A stretch of 64,000 bases of DNA from Rhodanobacter sp. T12-5 (GTDB taxonomy: Bacteria; Pseudomonadota; Gammaproteobacteria; Xanthomonadales; Rhodanobacteraceae), in the NCBI RefSeq assembly GCF_008329435.1, contig NZ_NPKN01000004.1, positions 248,001-312,000 on the forward strand, read 5' to 3'. This document shows, piece by piece, positions 33,738 to 42,923 of the stretch. The notes beneath the pieces are model-generated. The model had not been told where the DNA came from and did not search any database. It saw nothing but the letters and a program-made list of their open reading frames with translations. Position numbers and translations under genes: made by a program. Within the stretch, counting starts at the first letter, position 1. The number at the start of each line of letters is the position of its first letter.

Positions 33738-34144
33738 GTTGCCCGGAGCCGTGCCCATGCACCGCAAGCCGCTTCGGATGCGCGCCGAAGAACCATCCGG
33801 CTGGTCAGCGGAGCCGGCGACAAGACCATCGAACGAGCGGGACATCTTCGGGAAGGACCCACTGCCCGCGCCCTTTTCCGCGATGCTCCTGCCAGGGCAA
33901 GAGGTTGAGCAACAGGTGTGGACCACACCTGCATGGTGAACGGATTCGCCTCGTCGTCGGAAAACTTTCACGCAGGCGCACGCATGCTGGGCTGATGTGA
34001 GCACTTCATGTTCACCGCAAGGCGAGTCGCGCGACAACCGCGGCTATTGAATTGCGCAACGAGTGAAAAATCGCAAAATGGGTCATCAATCGAGTCGTTG
34101 CCGCATCCATGCGGCACACGCCCTGGGTGAGCCAAGGAGTTCGC
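33738..34144. other. 407-base interval without a recognised gene
   Basis: No credible open frame. It holds a perfect 9+1+9 inverted repeat at 33913-33931 and, from 34048, the start of the 444-base tandem duplication that continues into the pseudogene. Confidence 0.65.
33913..33931. repeat. perfect 19-base palindrome (operator-like)
   Basis: CAGGTGTGG and CCACACCTG arranged around a single A. The short centre argues for a dimeric protein-binding site rather than an RNA hairpin. It is about 230 bases before the pseudogene start, outside the duplicated block. Confidence 0.5.
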
Positions 34145-34491
34145 ATGTTCAGTACCGATCTCGCCTTGCCCGAGCGGCAGTCCATTGCCGACCCATCGTC
34201 GACGCTGGAAACCGTGTCTCGCCCTCTGCTGCGCGTGATCCAGCATCACCGGCATGGAAACCAGTTTCGTGACCGCGATTGCCTGGGAAGCGCAGCGGCA
34301 GGACGTGCTGTTCAGCCTGAACACCGGGGAGTTGCAGATCGTCGAGAAAAGCCAGACCGACTGGCGTGACTCGATTTGCCGCTCCATGTTCCTCGCAAGC
34401 CAGGCGGCCAGCATGGACGTGGGCGGCGACGTGGTGGCGACGGGCGACGCGCAGACAGCGGGCATCAAGAGCTTCGTGGCCGTGCCGATAC
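34048..34491 (+). repeat. tandem duplication, copy 1 (444 bp)
   Basis: Begins TGAATTGCGCAACGAGTG and matches 34492-34937 along its whole length with about 17 substitutions and one 2-base deletion by my count. The unit spans the upstream region, the ribosome site and the first 116 codons of the GGDEF gene. Confidence 0.9.
34145..34491 (+). pseudogene. broken 5' copy of the GGDEF gene (GAF-like part only)
   Basis: Starts MFSTDLALPERQS, parallel to MSSTDLALPEPQS of the intact gene. A 2-base deletion near 34244 (CAGCATCACC in place of CAGCACATCACC) shifts the frame after about 34 codons, and translation would stop near 34369. Beyond the deletion the original frame continues (METSFVTAIAWEAQRQ) to 34491, where the second copy begins, so the GGDEF half is missing altogether. 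The ribosome site AAGGAG is kept. It is a decayed product of tandem duplication. Confidence 0.85.
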
Positions 34492-34937
34492 TGAATTGCG
34501 CAACGAGTGAAAAATCGCACAATGGGTCATCAATCGAGTCGTTGCCGCATCCATGCAGCACACGCCTTGGGTGAGCCAAGGAGTTCGCATGTCCAGTACC
34601 GATCTCGCCTTGCCCGAGCCGCAGTCCAGCGCCGACCCATCGTCGGCGCTGGAAACCGTGTCTCGCCCTCTGCTGCGCGTGATCCAGCACATCACCGGCA
34701 TGGAAACCAGTTTCGTGACCGCGATTGACTGGGAGGCGCAGCGGCAGGACGTGCTGTTCAGCCTGAACACCGGGGAGTTGCAGATCGTCGAGAAAAGCCA
34801 GACCGACTGGCGTGACTCGATGTGCCGCTCCATGTTCCTCGCCGGCCAGGCGGCCAGCATGGACGTGGGCGGCGACGTGGTGGCGACCGGCGCCGCGCAG
34901 GCAGCGGGCATCAAGAGCTTCGTGGCCGTGCCGATCC
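34492..34937 (+). repeat. tandem duplication, copy 2 (446 bp)
   Basis: Second unit of the duplication. It carries the intact 5' half of the GGDEF gene and its leader. The junction with copy 1 is at CCGATAC-TGAATTG. Confidence 0.9.
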
Positions 34938-35662
34938 TGGCTGGCGACATCCCGATCGGCACGGTGTGCGGCGCCAGCCGCCGCCCGCTCGAGTTGAGCG
35001 AGGACCAGGTCGATGCCTTGCAATGCATTGCCGACGCCGTGCGGCAGCTGCTGCAGGTCGAGCTCGAGAAGACCCTTGCGCTGACGCGGGCAGTCGCTGC
35101 CGAGCAGGAGGCGCGAGAAGCACGCAAAAAGGCCAGCCGGAACGCGATCGAAGTCGAGCGCATGGCCCACCTGGCGCATACCGACGACCTCACCGGCCTG
35201 CCGAACCGGCGCGCGTTCGTCGCCCGCTGGGAGGACACGCTGGCGCGCTCCGGCCGCCTTCGTTACGGCATCGGCGTGCTGCTGATCGATGCCGATCGCT
35301 TCAAGACGATCAACGACACGATGGGTCACCAGATGGGCAACGAGGTGCTTGCCGCCATCGGTGCATCGCTTCGTCAGGCGGTGCGCGGCGAGGACTTGAT
35401 TGCCCGCCTGGGTGGTGACGAGTTTGCCATGGCCATCTGCACTGCCAGTGGCGAGGAACTGATCAGTCGGGCGCAGTTGATCCGGCAATATTTTGCGACG
35501 ATTACCGCCGGCCTGGGCGTCGATACCACACTCAGCATTGGCATCGCCCACAGCAAGAACGGTTCGCGTCACCAGTTGCTCGCTGCCGCCGACAGGGCGC
35601 TGTACCGCAGCAAGGCCGCCGGTGGCGACCGCGCGACACTCTCGGGCGGGGACGACACCTGA
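34589..35662 (+). CDS. diguanylate cyclase with N-terminal GAF-like sensor
   Basis: 357 residues from the ATG at 34589 (AAGGAG six bases upstream). An N-terminal GAF-like domain (residues 15-160, with VAVPILAGDIPIGTVCG) is followed by a coiled-coil signalling helix (about 160-200) and a GGDEF domain (about 205-350). The active site is LARLGGDEFAM-like (ARLGGDEF) and the inhibitory I-site RGED lies five residues before it, so the enzyme should make cyclic di-GMP and be limited by its product. No membrane segment, hence cytosolic. The GAF-like part probably senses a small ligand or light-related signal. Confidence 0.93.
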   Translation: MSSTDLALPEPQSSADPSSALETVSRPLLRVIQHITGMETSFVTAIDWEAQRQDVLFSLNTGELQIVEKSQTDWRDSMCRSMFLAGQAASMDVGGDVVATGAAQAAGIKSFVAVPILAGDIPIGTVCGASRRPLELSEDQVDALQCIADAVRQLLQVELEKTLALTRAVAAEQEAREARKKASRNAIEVERMAHLAHTDDLTGLPNRRAFVARWEDTLARSGRLRYGIGVLLIDADRFKTINDTMGHQMGNEVLAAIGASLRQAVRGEDLIARLGGDEFAMAICTASGEELISRAQLIRQYFATITAGLGVDTTLSIGIAHSKNGSRHQLLAAADRALYRSKAAGGDRATLSGGDDT

Positions 35663-35677
35663 GCAGCCGACCCTGCC

Positions 35678-37090
35678 TCAGCGGGTGAGCGCGCCGTAGG
35701 CATCCAGCGCCTGCTGGCGTGACTGGCCCAGCTCGACCATCGGTGCCGGGTAGCGGCTGCGCCGGAGCAGCGCGGTATCCTTCCAGGGCTCATGCAGCAA
35801 CCCCAACGGCGCCTCCGCCAGCTCCGGCAACCAGCGCCGCAGATAGACGCCATCCGGATCGAAACGCTTCGCCTGCGTCACCGGATTGAACACCCGGAAA
35901 TACGGCGCGGCATCGGCGCCGCAGCCGGCCACCCATTGCCAGCCCAGCGTGTTGTTGGCCAGGTCGGCATCGACCAGGGTGTCCCAGAACCAGCGCGCGC
36001 CGTGCTGCCAGTGCTGGCGCAGGTTCTTGGTGAGGAAGCTGCCCACGATCATGCGCACGCGGTTGTGCATCCAGCCGGTGTGCCACAGCTCGCGCATGCC
36101 GGCGTCGACCAGCGGGATGCCGGTGCGGCCGCGCTGCCAGCGCTCGAGCAAGGCCTGATCCGCAGAGGCCCACGGGAAACCGTCGAAGCGCGGATTGAAG
36201 TTGCCGGTCGGCGTATGCGGAAAGTGATACAGCAGGTGATGGGCAAACTCGCGCCAGCCCAGCTCGCGCAGGTACGGCTCGATGTCGGGTCGGCGTTTGG
36301 CGTCGATGGCGCGGGCGCGACGATCGAGTTCGAAGTGAATTTGCCGCGGCGAGATCTCGCCGAAGTGCAGGTGCGGCGACAGCCGCGAGGTGCCATGGCG
36401 CGCGGGCAGGTCGCGTGCGTGCGCGTAGTCGCCGACGGCGTCGTCGGCGAAGATCTCCAGCAACTCCTGCGCGCCGGCTTCGCCCGGTTGCCAGCTGGCG
36501 GCCAGGCCATCGGCCCAGGCGATGCGCGGCAGCAGCTCGAGTGCCGCCAGCGGAACGCTGCCGGGCAATTCGCGCCAGCCCGGCACGCGTGGCGACGGCA
36601 GCGGCCCGGTCGCCTGCAGCTGCGGGCGCAGGTTGCGCCAGTACGGCGTGAACACCTTGTACGGCTGGCCTTGCTGGGTGGCGATCTGCCACGGCTCGCA
36701 CCACAGCGCGGCGTTGTGGCTGTGCACCGCGATGCCGTCACCCTGCAGCGCGCTCTTGATCTGCGTGTCACGGGCGATCGAGGCCGGCTCGTACAACCGG
36801 TTCCAGTACACCGCGCTGGCGCCGCTGCTTGCGATCAGCGCCCGCAGAATATCCAGCGGCTCGCCACGACGCAGGTGCAGGCCGGCACCTGCGTCATGCA
36901 GTTGCCGAGCGAGGGCGGCCAGTGAATGGTGCAGCCACCAGCGACTGGCGGCACCGGCCGACCACAGGCCTTCGTCGCCGCCGTGGATGAAAACCGGCAG
37001 CACCTGCGCGTGGCTCGCACACGCCGCACTCCACGCCGGGTTGTCGGCCACACGCAGGTCGCGCCGGAACAGCACCAGCGCGGTGCTCAT
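35678..37090 (-). CDS. phrB: deoxyribodipyrimidine photolyase
   Basis: 470 residues from MSTALVLFRRDLRVADN at 37090, the standard photolyase start; longer readings overlap ChrR. FAD-binding C-terminal domain motifs include TSRLSPHLHFGEISPRQ, GWREFAHHLLYHFP, WMHNRVRMIVGSFLTKNL and DADLANNTLGWQWVAG. It splits cyclobutane pyrimidine dimers with blue light. The gene lies 31 bases after chrR on the same strand, as in the RpoE-ChrR regulons of photosynthetic bacteria where phr is a direct target (established). Confidence 0.95.
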   Translation of the reverse strand: MSTALVLFRRDLRVADNPAWSAACASHAQVLPVFIHGGDEGLWSAGAASRWWLHHSLAALARQLHDAGAGLHLRRGEPLDILRALIASSGASAVYWNRLYEPASIARDTQIKSALQGDGIAVHSHNAALWCEPWQIATQQGQPYKVFTPYWRNLRPQLQATGPLPSPRVPGWRELPGSVPLAALELLPRIAWADGLAASWQPGEAGAQELLEIFADDAVGDYAHARDLPARHGTSRLSPHLHFGEISPRQIHFELDRRARAIDAKRRPDIEPYLRELGWREFAHHLLYHFPHTPTGNFNPRFDGFPWASADQALLERWQRGRTGIPLVDAGMRELWHTGWMHNRVRMIVGSFLTKNLRQHWQHGARWFWDTLVDADLANNTLGWQWVAGCGADAAPYFRVFNPVTQAKRFDPDGVYLRRWLPELAEAPLGLLHEPWKDTALLRRSRYPAPMVELGQSRQQALDAYGALTR

Positions 37091-37121
37091 CGGCTCGCGC
37101 TCCGTCGAAAAAGCACGGCGC

Positions 37122-37784
37122 TCAGAAACCGAACAGCGGTTGCAGCGTGCGGGCGAACCAGCCGGAGAACACCAGCGGTGCATCGGTGGCCGCCACGCAG
37201 ATGCACGGCACGCCGGGCGAGGTCACCGGCTGGTGGTTGATCTCGCCATCGAGATCGGCCACGTCACCGGGGCCGAAATGGCCGAGCATGTCGTCGTAGG
37301 CGCCGTCCAGGATCATCGTCAGCTCGTTGCCGCCATGGCTGTGCAGCGGCAGCTTGCTGCCCGGTGCGATGCGCAGCAGCATCAGGGTTCCGCCGCCGAT
37401 GCCGCTGGCTCGGATGCGCTGCACGCCGGGCGCCACGCGTTTCCAGCGCAGCGCGCGCAGCGAGTTGCCGAACCACGGATGCAGCGCGCCCGGCAGTCGA
37501 TCCGGATCGTCCTGTTCGACGATGTCGGCCGGCTGTGCCGGGTGTTCGAGCACAGGTTCGGCATCGAGCAGCGCCAGCATTGCCGCGCGGGCGTCGTCGG
37601 TGGGCGCGTCGACGCGTTGCTGTTGCATCAGCACGCCACCGATCCGGTCGGCGGCGTCCAGGCCTTCGCGGCACTGGGCGCAGCGTTCCAGGTGGGCGGA
37701 AGCGACCACGGCGAGCGCGGACGGCAGCGCGCCGGCGGAGTAGCTGAGCAGGGTGGCGTCGTCGAGATGGTGATGCGGTTTCAT
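37122..37784 (-). CDS. chrR: ChrR-type zinc anti-sigma factor with cupin domain
   Basis: 220 residues. N-terminal anti-sigma domain has His6, His31, Cys35 and Cys38 (HLERCAQC), the same numbering as the zinc ligands recalled for Rhodobacter ChrR. The C-terminal cupin has His148, His150, Glu154 and His184, whose spacing is the same as the metal ligands in that protein. It holds the ECF sigma factor inactive in the cytosol until singlet oxygen or related stress causes its release. The start overlaps the sigma stop (ATGA). Confidence 0.95.
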   Translation of the reverse strand: MKPHHHLDDATLLSYSAGALPSALAVVASAHLERCAQCREGLDAADRIGGVLMQQQRVDAPTDDARAAMLALLDAEPVLEHPAQPADIVEQDDPDRLPGALHPWFGNSLRALRWKRVAPGVQRIRASGIGGGTLMLLRIAPGSKLPLHSHGGNELTMILDGAYDDMLGHFGPGDVADLDGEINHQPVTSPGVPCICVAATDAPLVFSGWFARTLQPLFGF

Positions 37785-38416
37785 CGCGGCGACCTCATGC
37801 TGCCCTGCAGCTTCGCAAACGCGCGCCGCAGCGAGGATTTGACCGAACCCAGCGGCATGGCCAGCTCACCGGAGATCTCGCTGTGGCTTTTGCTTTCGAG
37901 GTAACACATGCGCACCAGCTTGGCCTGCGTTGGCGGGAGGCGATCGATTGCCTGTCTCAGAAGGTCCTGGTCGAAGGACGACTCCGGTTGCGAGTCGAGC
38001 CGGGCGGACTCGAGGTGGTCGAGCCGGTCCAGGCCTTCCTGGATCGGCAGCCAGTGCGGCTCCTTGCGCACGTGATCGATGTACAGGTTGCGCGCTACGC
38101 GATACAGCCAGGTGGCGAGGCTGGCGCGCGCCGGGTCGAACAGGGCCGCCTTGCGCCACAGCGTCAGCAGCGCCTCCTGCACCAGTTCGTCGGCCATCGA
38201 CTCGGGCACGCCGAGATTGCGCAGGTAGCGCTGCAGGCGTGGCGAGAAATGATCGTAGATGCGCATGAAACTGGCGCGGTCGCGCTGCGCCGACACCGCG
38301 GCCATCTGGGTCGACCAGTACAGTGAGTCCGGGACGGCGTTGCTCACGGGAGGGGGCACGGCTCGTTGCGCCCGGAAGGGCGCCACCTCGGCAGCAAATT
38401 GATCTGAACGCATCAT
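37781..38416 (-). CDS. rpoE: ECF sigma factor, RpoE partner of ChrR (ECF11-like)
   Basis: 211 residues from the ATG at 38416 (a second ATG follows directly). An in-frame extension runs through the tRNA gene and is rejected. Region 2: YDHFSPRLQRYLRNLG, ADELVQEALLTLWRKA, ATWLYRVARNLYIDHVRK. Region 4: IDRLPPTQAKLVRMCYLESKSHSEISGELAMPLGSVKSSLRRAFAKL-type helix-turn-helix. It would drive the stress operon, likely including chrR, phr and the lipid genes (inference by analogy). I could not identify the usual TGATC-type promoter by eye. Confidence 0.93.
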   Translation of the reverse strand: MMRSDQFAAEVAPFRAQRAVPPPVSNAVPDSLYWSTQMAAVSAQRDRASFMRIYDHFSPRLQRYLRNLGVPESMADELVQEALLTLWRKAALFDPARASLATWLYRVARNLYIDHVRKEPHWLPIQEGLDRLDHLESARLDSQPESSFDQDLLRQAIDRLPPTQAKLVRMCYLESKSHSEISGELAMPLGSVKSSLRRAFAKLQGSMRSPR

Positions 38417-38586
38417 ACGCAAATTCCCGCTCGCGACGGTCGCTGGACAGCCCAGCGACGAAGCGTGCTTCTTACCGGTGGCATACGTGAGACCGGGGGA
38501 ATCGGATTCATCCGATCGGGGCAGGCGCGTGCCAGGAGCCAAGGAGCGCCGGGGCCTGGGGACTTGGGAGGTGATCCGTTGCTGGA

Positions 38587-38917
38587 TGGTGGGCCCGCCA
38601 GGACTCGAACCTGGAACCAAGGGATTCGCTTGTCCCGGAGGTTTCCCTTCGGAGCGGACTATCTCTTCACCCTTCGCGCGATGCAGTGGCATCGGCGAGT
38701 GGGGTGCGGGACGCTCGAGCCTGTGATCAAGGGCACTGAAGCCCTCAGGTAGTCTCTGCACCTTCCGGCGGTGTACCACCGGCTTGGCTCAGGGTTGCCA
38801 CCGGCCGCGTTGCGCGCCGCTGAGGTTTCCCTGAATTCATCCCGATCCCATCCGCGGATTACGCCGCGGCGGCACCTTTCGATGAGTCCCCTGCTCTAAC
38901 CATTGAGCTACAGGCCC
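38587..38917 (-). tRNA. tRNA-Ile(CAU), interrupted by a group I intron
   Basis: 5' exon 38917-38882 (36 nt) and 3' exon 38626-38587 (40 nt, CCA encoded) join to a 76-nt tRNA. Acceptor stem GGGCCTG pairs with CGGGCCC; D-arm GCTC/GAGC; anticodon stem GGGGA/TCCCT; loop CTCATAA with anticodon CAT; T-arm CCAGG/CCTGG with TTCGAGT. The body resembles the minor isoleucine tRNA (loop CTCATAA, GTTAGAGCAGG), whose C34 is changed to lysidine by TilS to read AUA. In E. coli the equivalent ileX gene also lies beside rpoD. The gene would be missed by a search that does not allow a 255-nt insert. Confidence 0.93.
38627..38881 (-). ncRNA. group I self-splicing intron (IC3-like) in the anticodon loop of tRNA-Ile(CAU)
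   Basis: 255 nt, inserted directly after the anticodon CAU. 5' splice site: U of CAU pairs as a U-G wobble with an internal guide GUG (38875-38873), a three-pair P1 like that of the Azoarcus tRNA-Ile intron. Core landmarks: P2 CCGCGG/CCGCGG; GGGAAACCU; GGCAACCCUGAGCCAAGCC with P4 CAGGG/CCCUG; AAGGUGCAGAGACUA; and AGAUAGUCC, so P7 is GACUA (38754-38750)/UAGUC (38661-38657). P9 ends in a GAAA loop (38652-38637). The last base is the required G (38627). No endonuclease frame is inside. The loop of P2 differs from the Azoarcus GAAA loop. Confidence 0.93.
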
Positions 38918-38928
38918 ACAAGCGGGCA

Positions 38929-38957
38929 ATGGTAGAGGAGTTGCCGGGGGCGTGCCA
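38929..38957 (-). promoter_or_regulatory. possible promoter of tRNA-Ile(CAU)
   Basis: On the minus strand TGGCAC (38957-38952), 17 bases, TACCAT (38934-38929), then about 11 bases to the tRNA 5' end. Spacing is ideal, hexamers are only fair. It lies between the rpoD terminator and the tRNA. Confidence 0.4.
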
Positions 38958-38971
38958 GCGGGCAGCCGCCA

Positions 38972-39046
38972 TTGTGGGAGCGGCTTCAGCCGCGATGCTC
39001 TTTGAGGTGGCAGAAAAAGCGTCGCGGCCGAAGCCGCTCCCGCAGG
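38972..39046. repeat. inverted pair of REP-type palindromes
   Basis: GTGGGAGCGGCTTCAGCCGCG on one side and CGGCCGAAGCCGCTCCCGC on the other form an inverted pair around a short spacer. The elements belong to the GTAGGAGC-type REP family seen at 8.7 and 22.0 kb. They lie between rpoD and tRNA-Ile. Confidence 0.7.
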
Positions 39047-39050
39047 ACGC

Positions 39051-39075
39051 AAAAGCCCCGCCGAAGCGGGGCTCT
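39051..39075 (-). terminator. rho-independent terminator of rpoD
   Basis: On the minus strand AGCCCCGC, loop TTCG, GCGGGGCT, then TTTGC. It lies 23 bases after the rpoD stop codon and separates rpoD from tRNA-Ile. Confidence 0.88.
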
Positions 39076-39097
39076 TCGGTTGCAACCATCGCGATAT

Positions 39098-40978
<1,881 letters not shown>

Positions 40979-41010
40979 TAACCGACCGCCGCGGGGTTCA
41001 AGAACCGGAC

Positions 41011-41040
41011 ATTATAGCGATGTGCTGCTTTTTTGACCAG
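41011..41040 (-). promoter_or_regulatory. likely promoter of rpoD
   Basis: A perfect TATAAT lies at 41016-41011 on the minus strand. About 17 bases upstream is a weak -35 (GGTCAA). The spacing to the start codon (about 33 bases) is normal. Confidence 0.5.
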
Positions 41041-41147
41041 TTTTCAAGTGAGAAAAGATTCCAGGGGGCTACGCAAAAATCGCGCCAGATCACGGTTTTA
41101 CCGCGCGCTGGGCGTTGCGTGCCCGCGCGTCCCTGCAGGTGTGCGCT

Positions 41148-41588
41148 TCAACCGGTGTCGAGCCAGAAAGTGACCGGCCCATCGTTCACCAGATGGATGA
41201 CCATATGGGCACCGAAGCGCCCGGTTTCCACCCCTGGATGTGCGCCGCGGGCCAGCTCCAGCAGCCGCTCGAACCAACGCCGGGCGTGTTCCGGCGTCGC
41301 CGCGGTGGTGAAGCTGGGTCGCATGCCGGAGCGGGTGTCGGCGGCGAGGGTGAACTGGCTGACCAGCAGCAGGCCGCCGCCGGTGTCGGCGAGCGAACGG
41401 TTCATGCGGCCGGCGTCATCGGCAAACACGCGGTAGCCGAGCAGGCGTTCCAGCATGCGCTGCGCCTGTGTTTCGCCGTCGTCCGGCTGCACCGCCACCA
41501 GCGCCAGCAGGCCGGGGCCGATCGCGCCGACGGTGGATTGGTCGATGTCGACGCGGGCGGAAAGTACACGCTGGATCAGGGCAATCAT
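41148..41588 (-). CDS. dtd: D-aminoacyl-tRNA deacylase
   Basis: 146 residues from [13 protein letters not shown] at 41588, the usual DTD start; longer readings add unrelated residues. Motifs: [12 protein letters not shown] (SQFTL) and the cross-subunit [12 protein letters not shown]. It is a homodimer that frees tRNAs wrongly charged with D-amino acids or glycine. It is divergent from the lipid A acyltransferase gene with overlapping leader regions only. Confidence 0.97.
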   Translation of the reverse strand: MIALIQRVLSARVDIDQSTVGAIGPGLLALVAVQPDDGETQAQRMLERLLGYRVFADDAGRMNRSLADTGGGLLLVSQFTLAADTRSGMRPSFTTAATPEHARRWFERLLELARGAHPGVETGRFGAHMVIHLVNDGPVTFWLDTG

Positions 41589-41667
41589 CTTGTTCGGGGA
41601 TTCGGGATTCGCAAGAGCATAAGCGAAGGACGGCCAGCGACTGCACGCGTCCTCTACACTTTCATGC

Positions 41668-42561
41668 ATGCGCTTCGACATCTATCTGATCTATCTGTTC
41701 CTGCGTCTGCTGGCGCTGTTGCCGTTGCGATCGTTGCACGGCCTGGGTGCCGCTTTGGGCCGGTTGATGCTTTGGCAGCATGGACGTACGGCCCACAACA
41801 CCGCGATGAATCTGCGGATCGCGCGGGCCGGGCTGGATGACGCGGCGCAGGCGGCGCTGCTGCGTGAGGTGATGGTCGAGGGCGGCAAATCGGTCAGTGA
41901 ACTGGTCAAGATATGGGGCGGCGGTGCCGAGCGCGCGCTGGGACTGGTTCGCGATGTGCGCGGCGAGGCGCTGCTGGACGCCGCGCTGGCTTCGGGGAAG
42001 GGGGTGATCATCGCCGCGCCGCACCTGGGTTGCTGGGAGTTGTTGAACTACTGGCTGTGCCGCAAGACGCCGATGGCGATCCTTTACCGGCCGCCACGGA
42101 TCGCGGCGATCGAGGGTCTGTTGCGGAAGGTGCGCGGTGCGCTGGCGCCAGTGCAGATACGGGCCGATGGCGCCGGTGTGCGCACGTTGTACAAGCGGCT
42201 GGCTGCCGGCGGCACCGTCGGCATCCTGCCGGACCAGAAGCCGCGCGCGGGCGAGGGCCAGTTCGCGCCGTTCTTCGGTCGCGAGGCGCTGACCATGGTG
42301 TTGTTGCCGCGACTGGCCGCACGCACCGGGGCGACGGTGCTGCTCGCGTTCGCCGAGCGGTTGCCGAAAGGTTCCGGCTACCGCATCCACCTGCTTCCGG
42401 CGCCGGCCGGGCTGGCCGATGAGGATCTCGGCATCGCATGCAGCGCGCTCAACCGGGGCGTGCAGAACTGCATCGAGCTGGCTTTCGCGCAGTACCAGTG
42501 GCAGTACAAGCGCTATTCGGCCCACGGCCGGCCCAGCCCCTACGACCGTGCGGACAAATAG
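41668..42561 (+). CDS. lpxL: lipid A biosynthesis acyltransferase (LpxL/HtrB family)
   Basis: 297 residues. The HX4D/E acyltransferase signature reads HLGCWE, followed by the characteristic LYRPPR and [23 protein letters not shown]. The N-terminal helix anchors it in the inner membrane. It adds a secondary acyl chain to the lipid A precursor, taking the chain from acyl-ACP. Its position next to the LPS-associated transferase genes fits. The product could be LpxL- or LpxM-like; sequence alone does not tell which position is acylated. Confidence 0.93.
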   Translation: MRFDIYLIYLFLRLLALLPLRSLHGLGAALGRLMLWQHGRTAHNTAMNLRIARAGLDDAAQAALLREVMVEGGKSVSELVKIWGGGAERALGLVRDVRGEALLDAALASGKGVIIAAPHLGCWELLNYWLCRKTPMAILYRPPRIAAIEGLLRKVRGALAPVQIRADGAGVRTLYKRLAAGGTVGILPDQKPRAGEGQFAPFFGREALTMVLLPRLAARTGATVLLAFAERLPKGSGYRIHLLPAPAGLADEDLGIACSALNRGVQNCIELAFAQYQWQYKRYSAHGRPSPYDRADK

Positions 42562-42586
42562 CCGATTGCCGGGATTCCGGTATGCG

Positions 42587-42913
42587 TCAGGGTTGCGGCT
42601 TTTCCAGCCGCCGCAGAAATACCGTCATCTCTTTTTCCGCCTGCTTGTCGCCGCGCTGGCTGGCGGCAGCGATGCCGCGGCGCCAGGCGTCGGCGGCAGC
42701 GGCCTCGTCGCCGCTGGCCAGACAGGCCTTGCCCAGCAGCTTCCACGCCGCCGAGTACGCCGGATCGAAAACGATCGCGCGCGTGAGCTCCCCGATGGCC
42801 GCGTCCGCGTCCCCGTCGGCAAGCAAGGCGTTGCCGAGCGAAAAACGCAGCAGCGCGCCATCACGCGGGCCGTCGCACTGCTTGCGCAGGCTGGCGATCA
42901 ACTCCGCGCTCAT
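42587..42913 (-). CDS. small TPR-like protein
   Basis: 108 residues from the ATG at 42913. Two to three tetratricopeptide-like helices: LRFSLGNALLADGDADAAIGELTRAIVFDPAYSAAW and KLLGKACLASGDEAAAADAWRRGIAAASQRGD. No signal peptide, so cytosolic. TPRs bind partner proteins. It starts 10 bases after the GT39 stop and is probably translated from the same transcript. Confidence 0.85.
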   Translation of the reverse strand: MSAELIASLRKQCDGPRDGALLRFSLGNALLADGDADAAIGELTRAIVFDPAYSAAWKLLGKACLASGDEAAAADAWRRGIAAASQRGDKQAEKEMTVFLRRLEKPQP

Positions 42914-42923
42914 GGCTGCATGC

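Noticed and set aside
38417..38586. TGATC-type RpoE-ChrR promoter before the sigma gene
   Set aside because: I searched this interval and the tspO/desaturase gap and saw no convincing -35/-10 pair; a motif scan of the whole genome is needed to define it.
38417..38779. N-terminal extension of the ECF sigma factor into the tRNA gene
   Set aside because: The extra codons run through the 3' exon of tRNA-Ile and part of the intron and show no sigma-factor similarity.
38627..38881. Homing endonuclease inside the group I intron
   Set aside because: The intron is only 255 nt and all core helices are used up; open frames there carry no LAGLIDADG or HNH motif.
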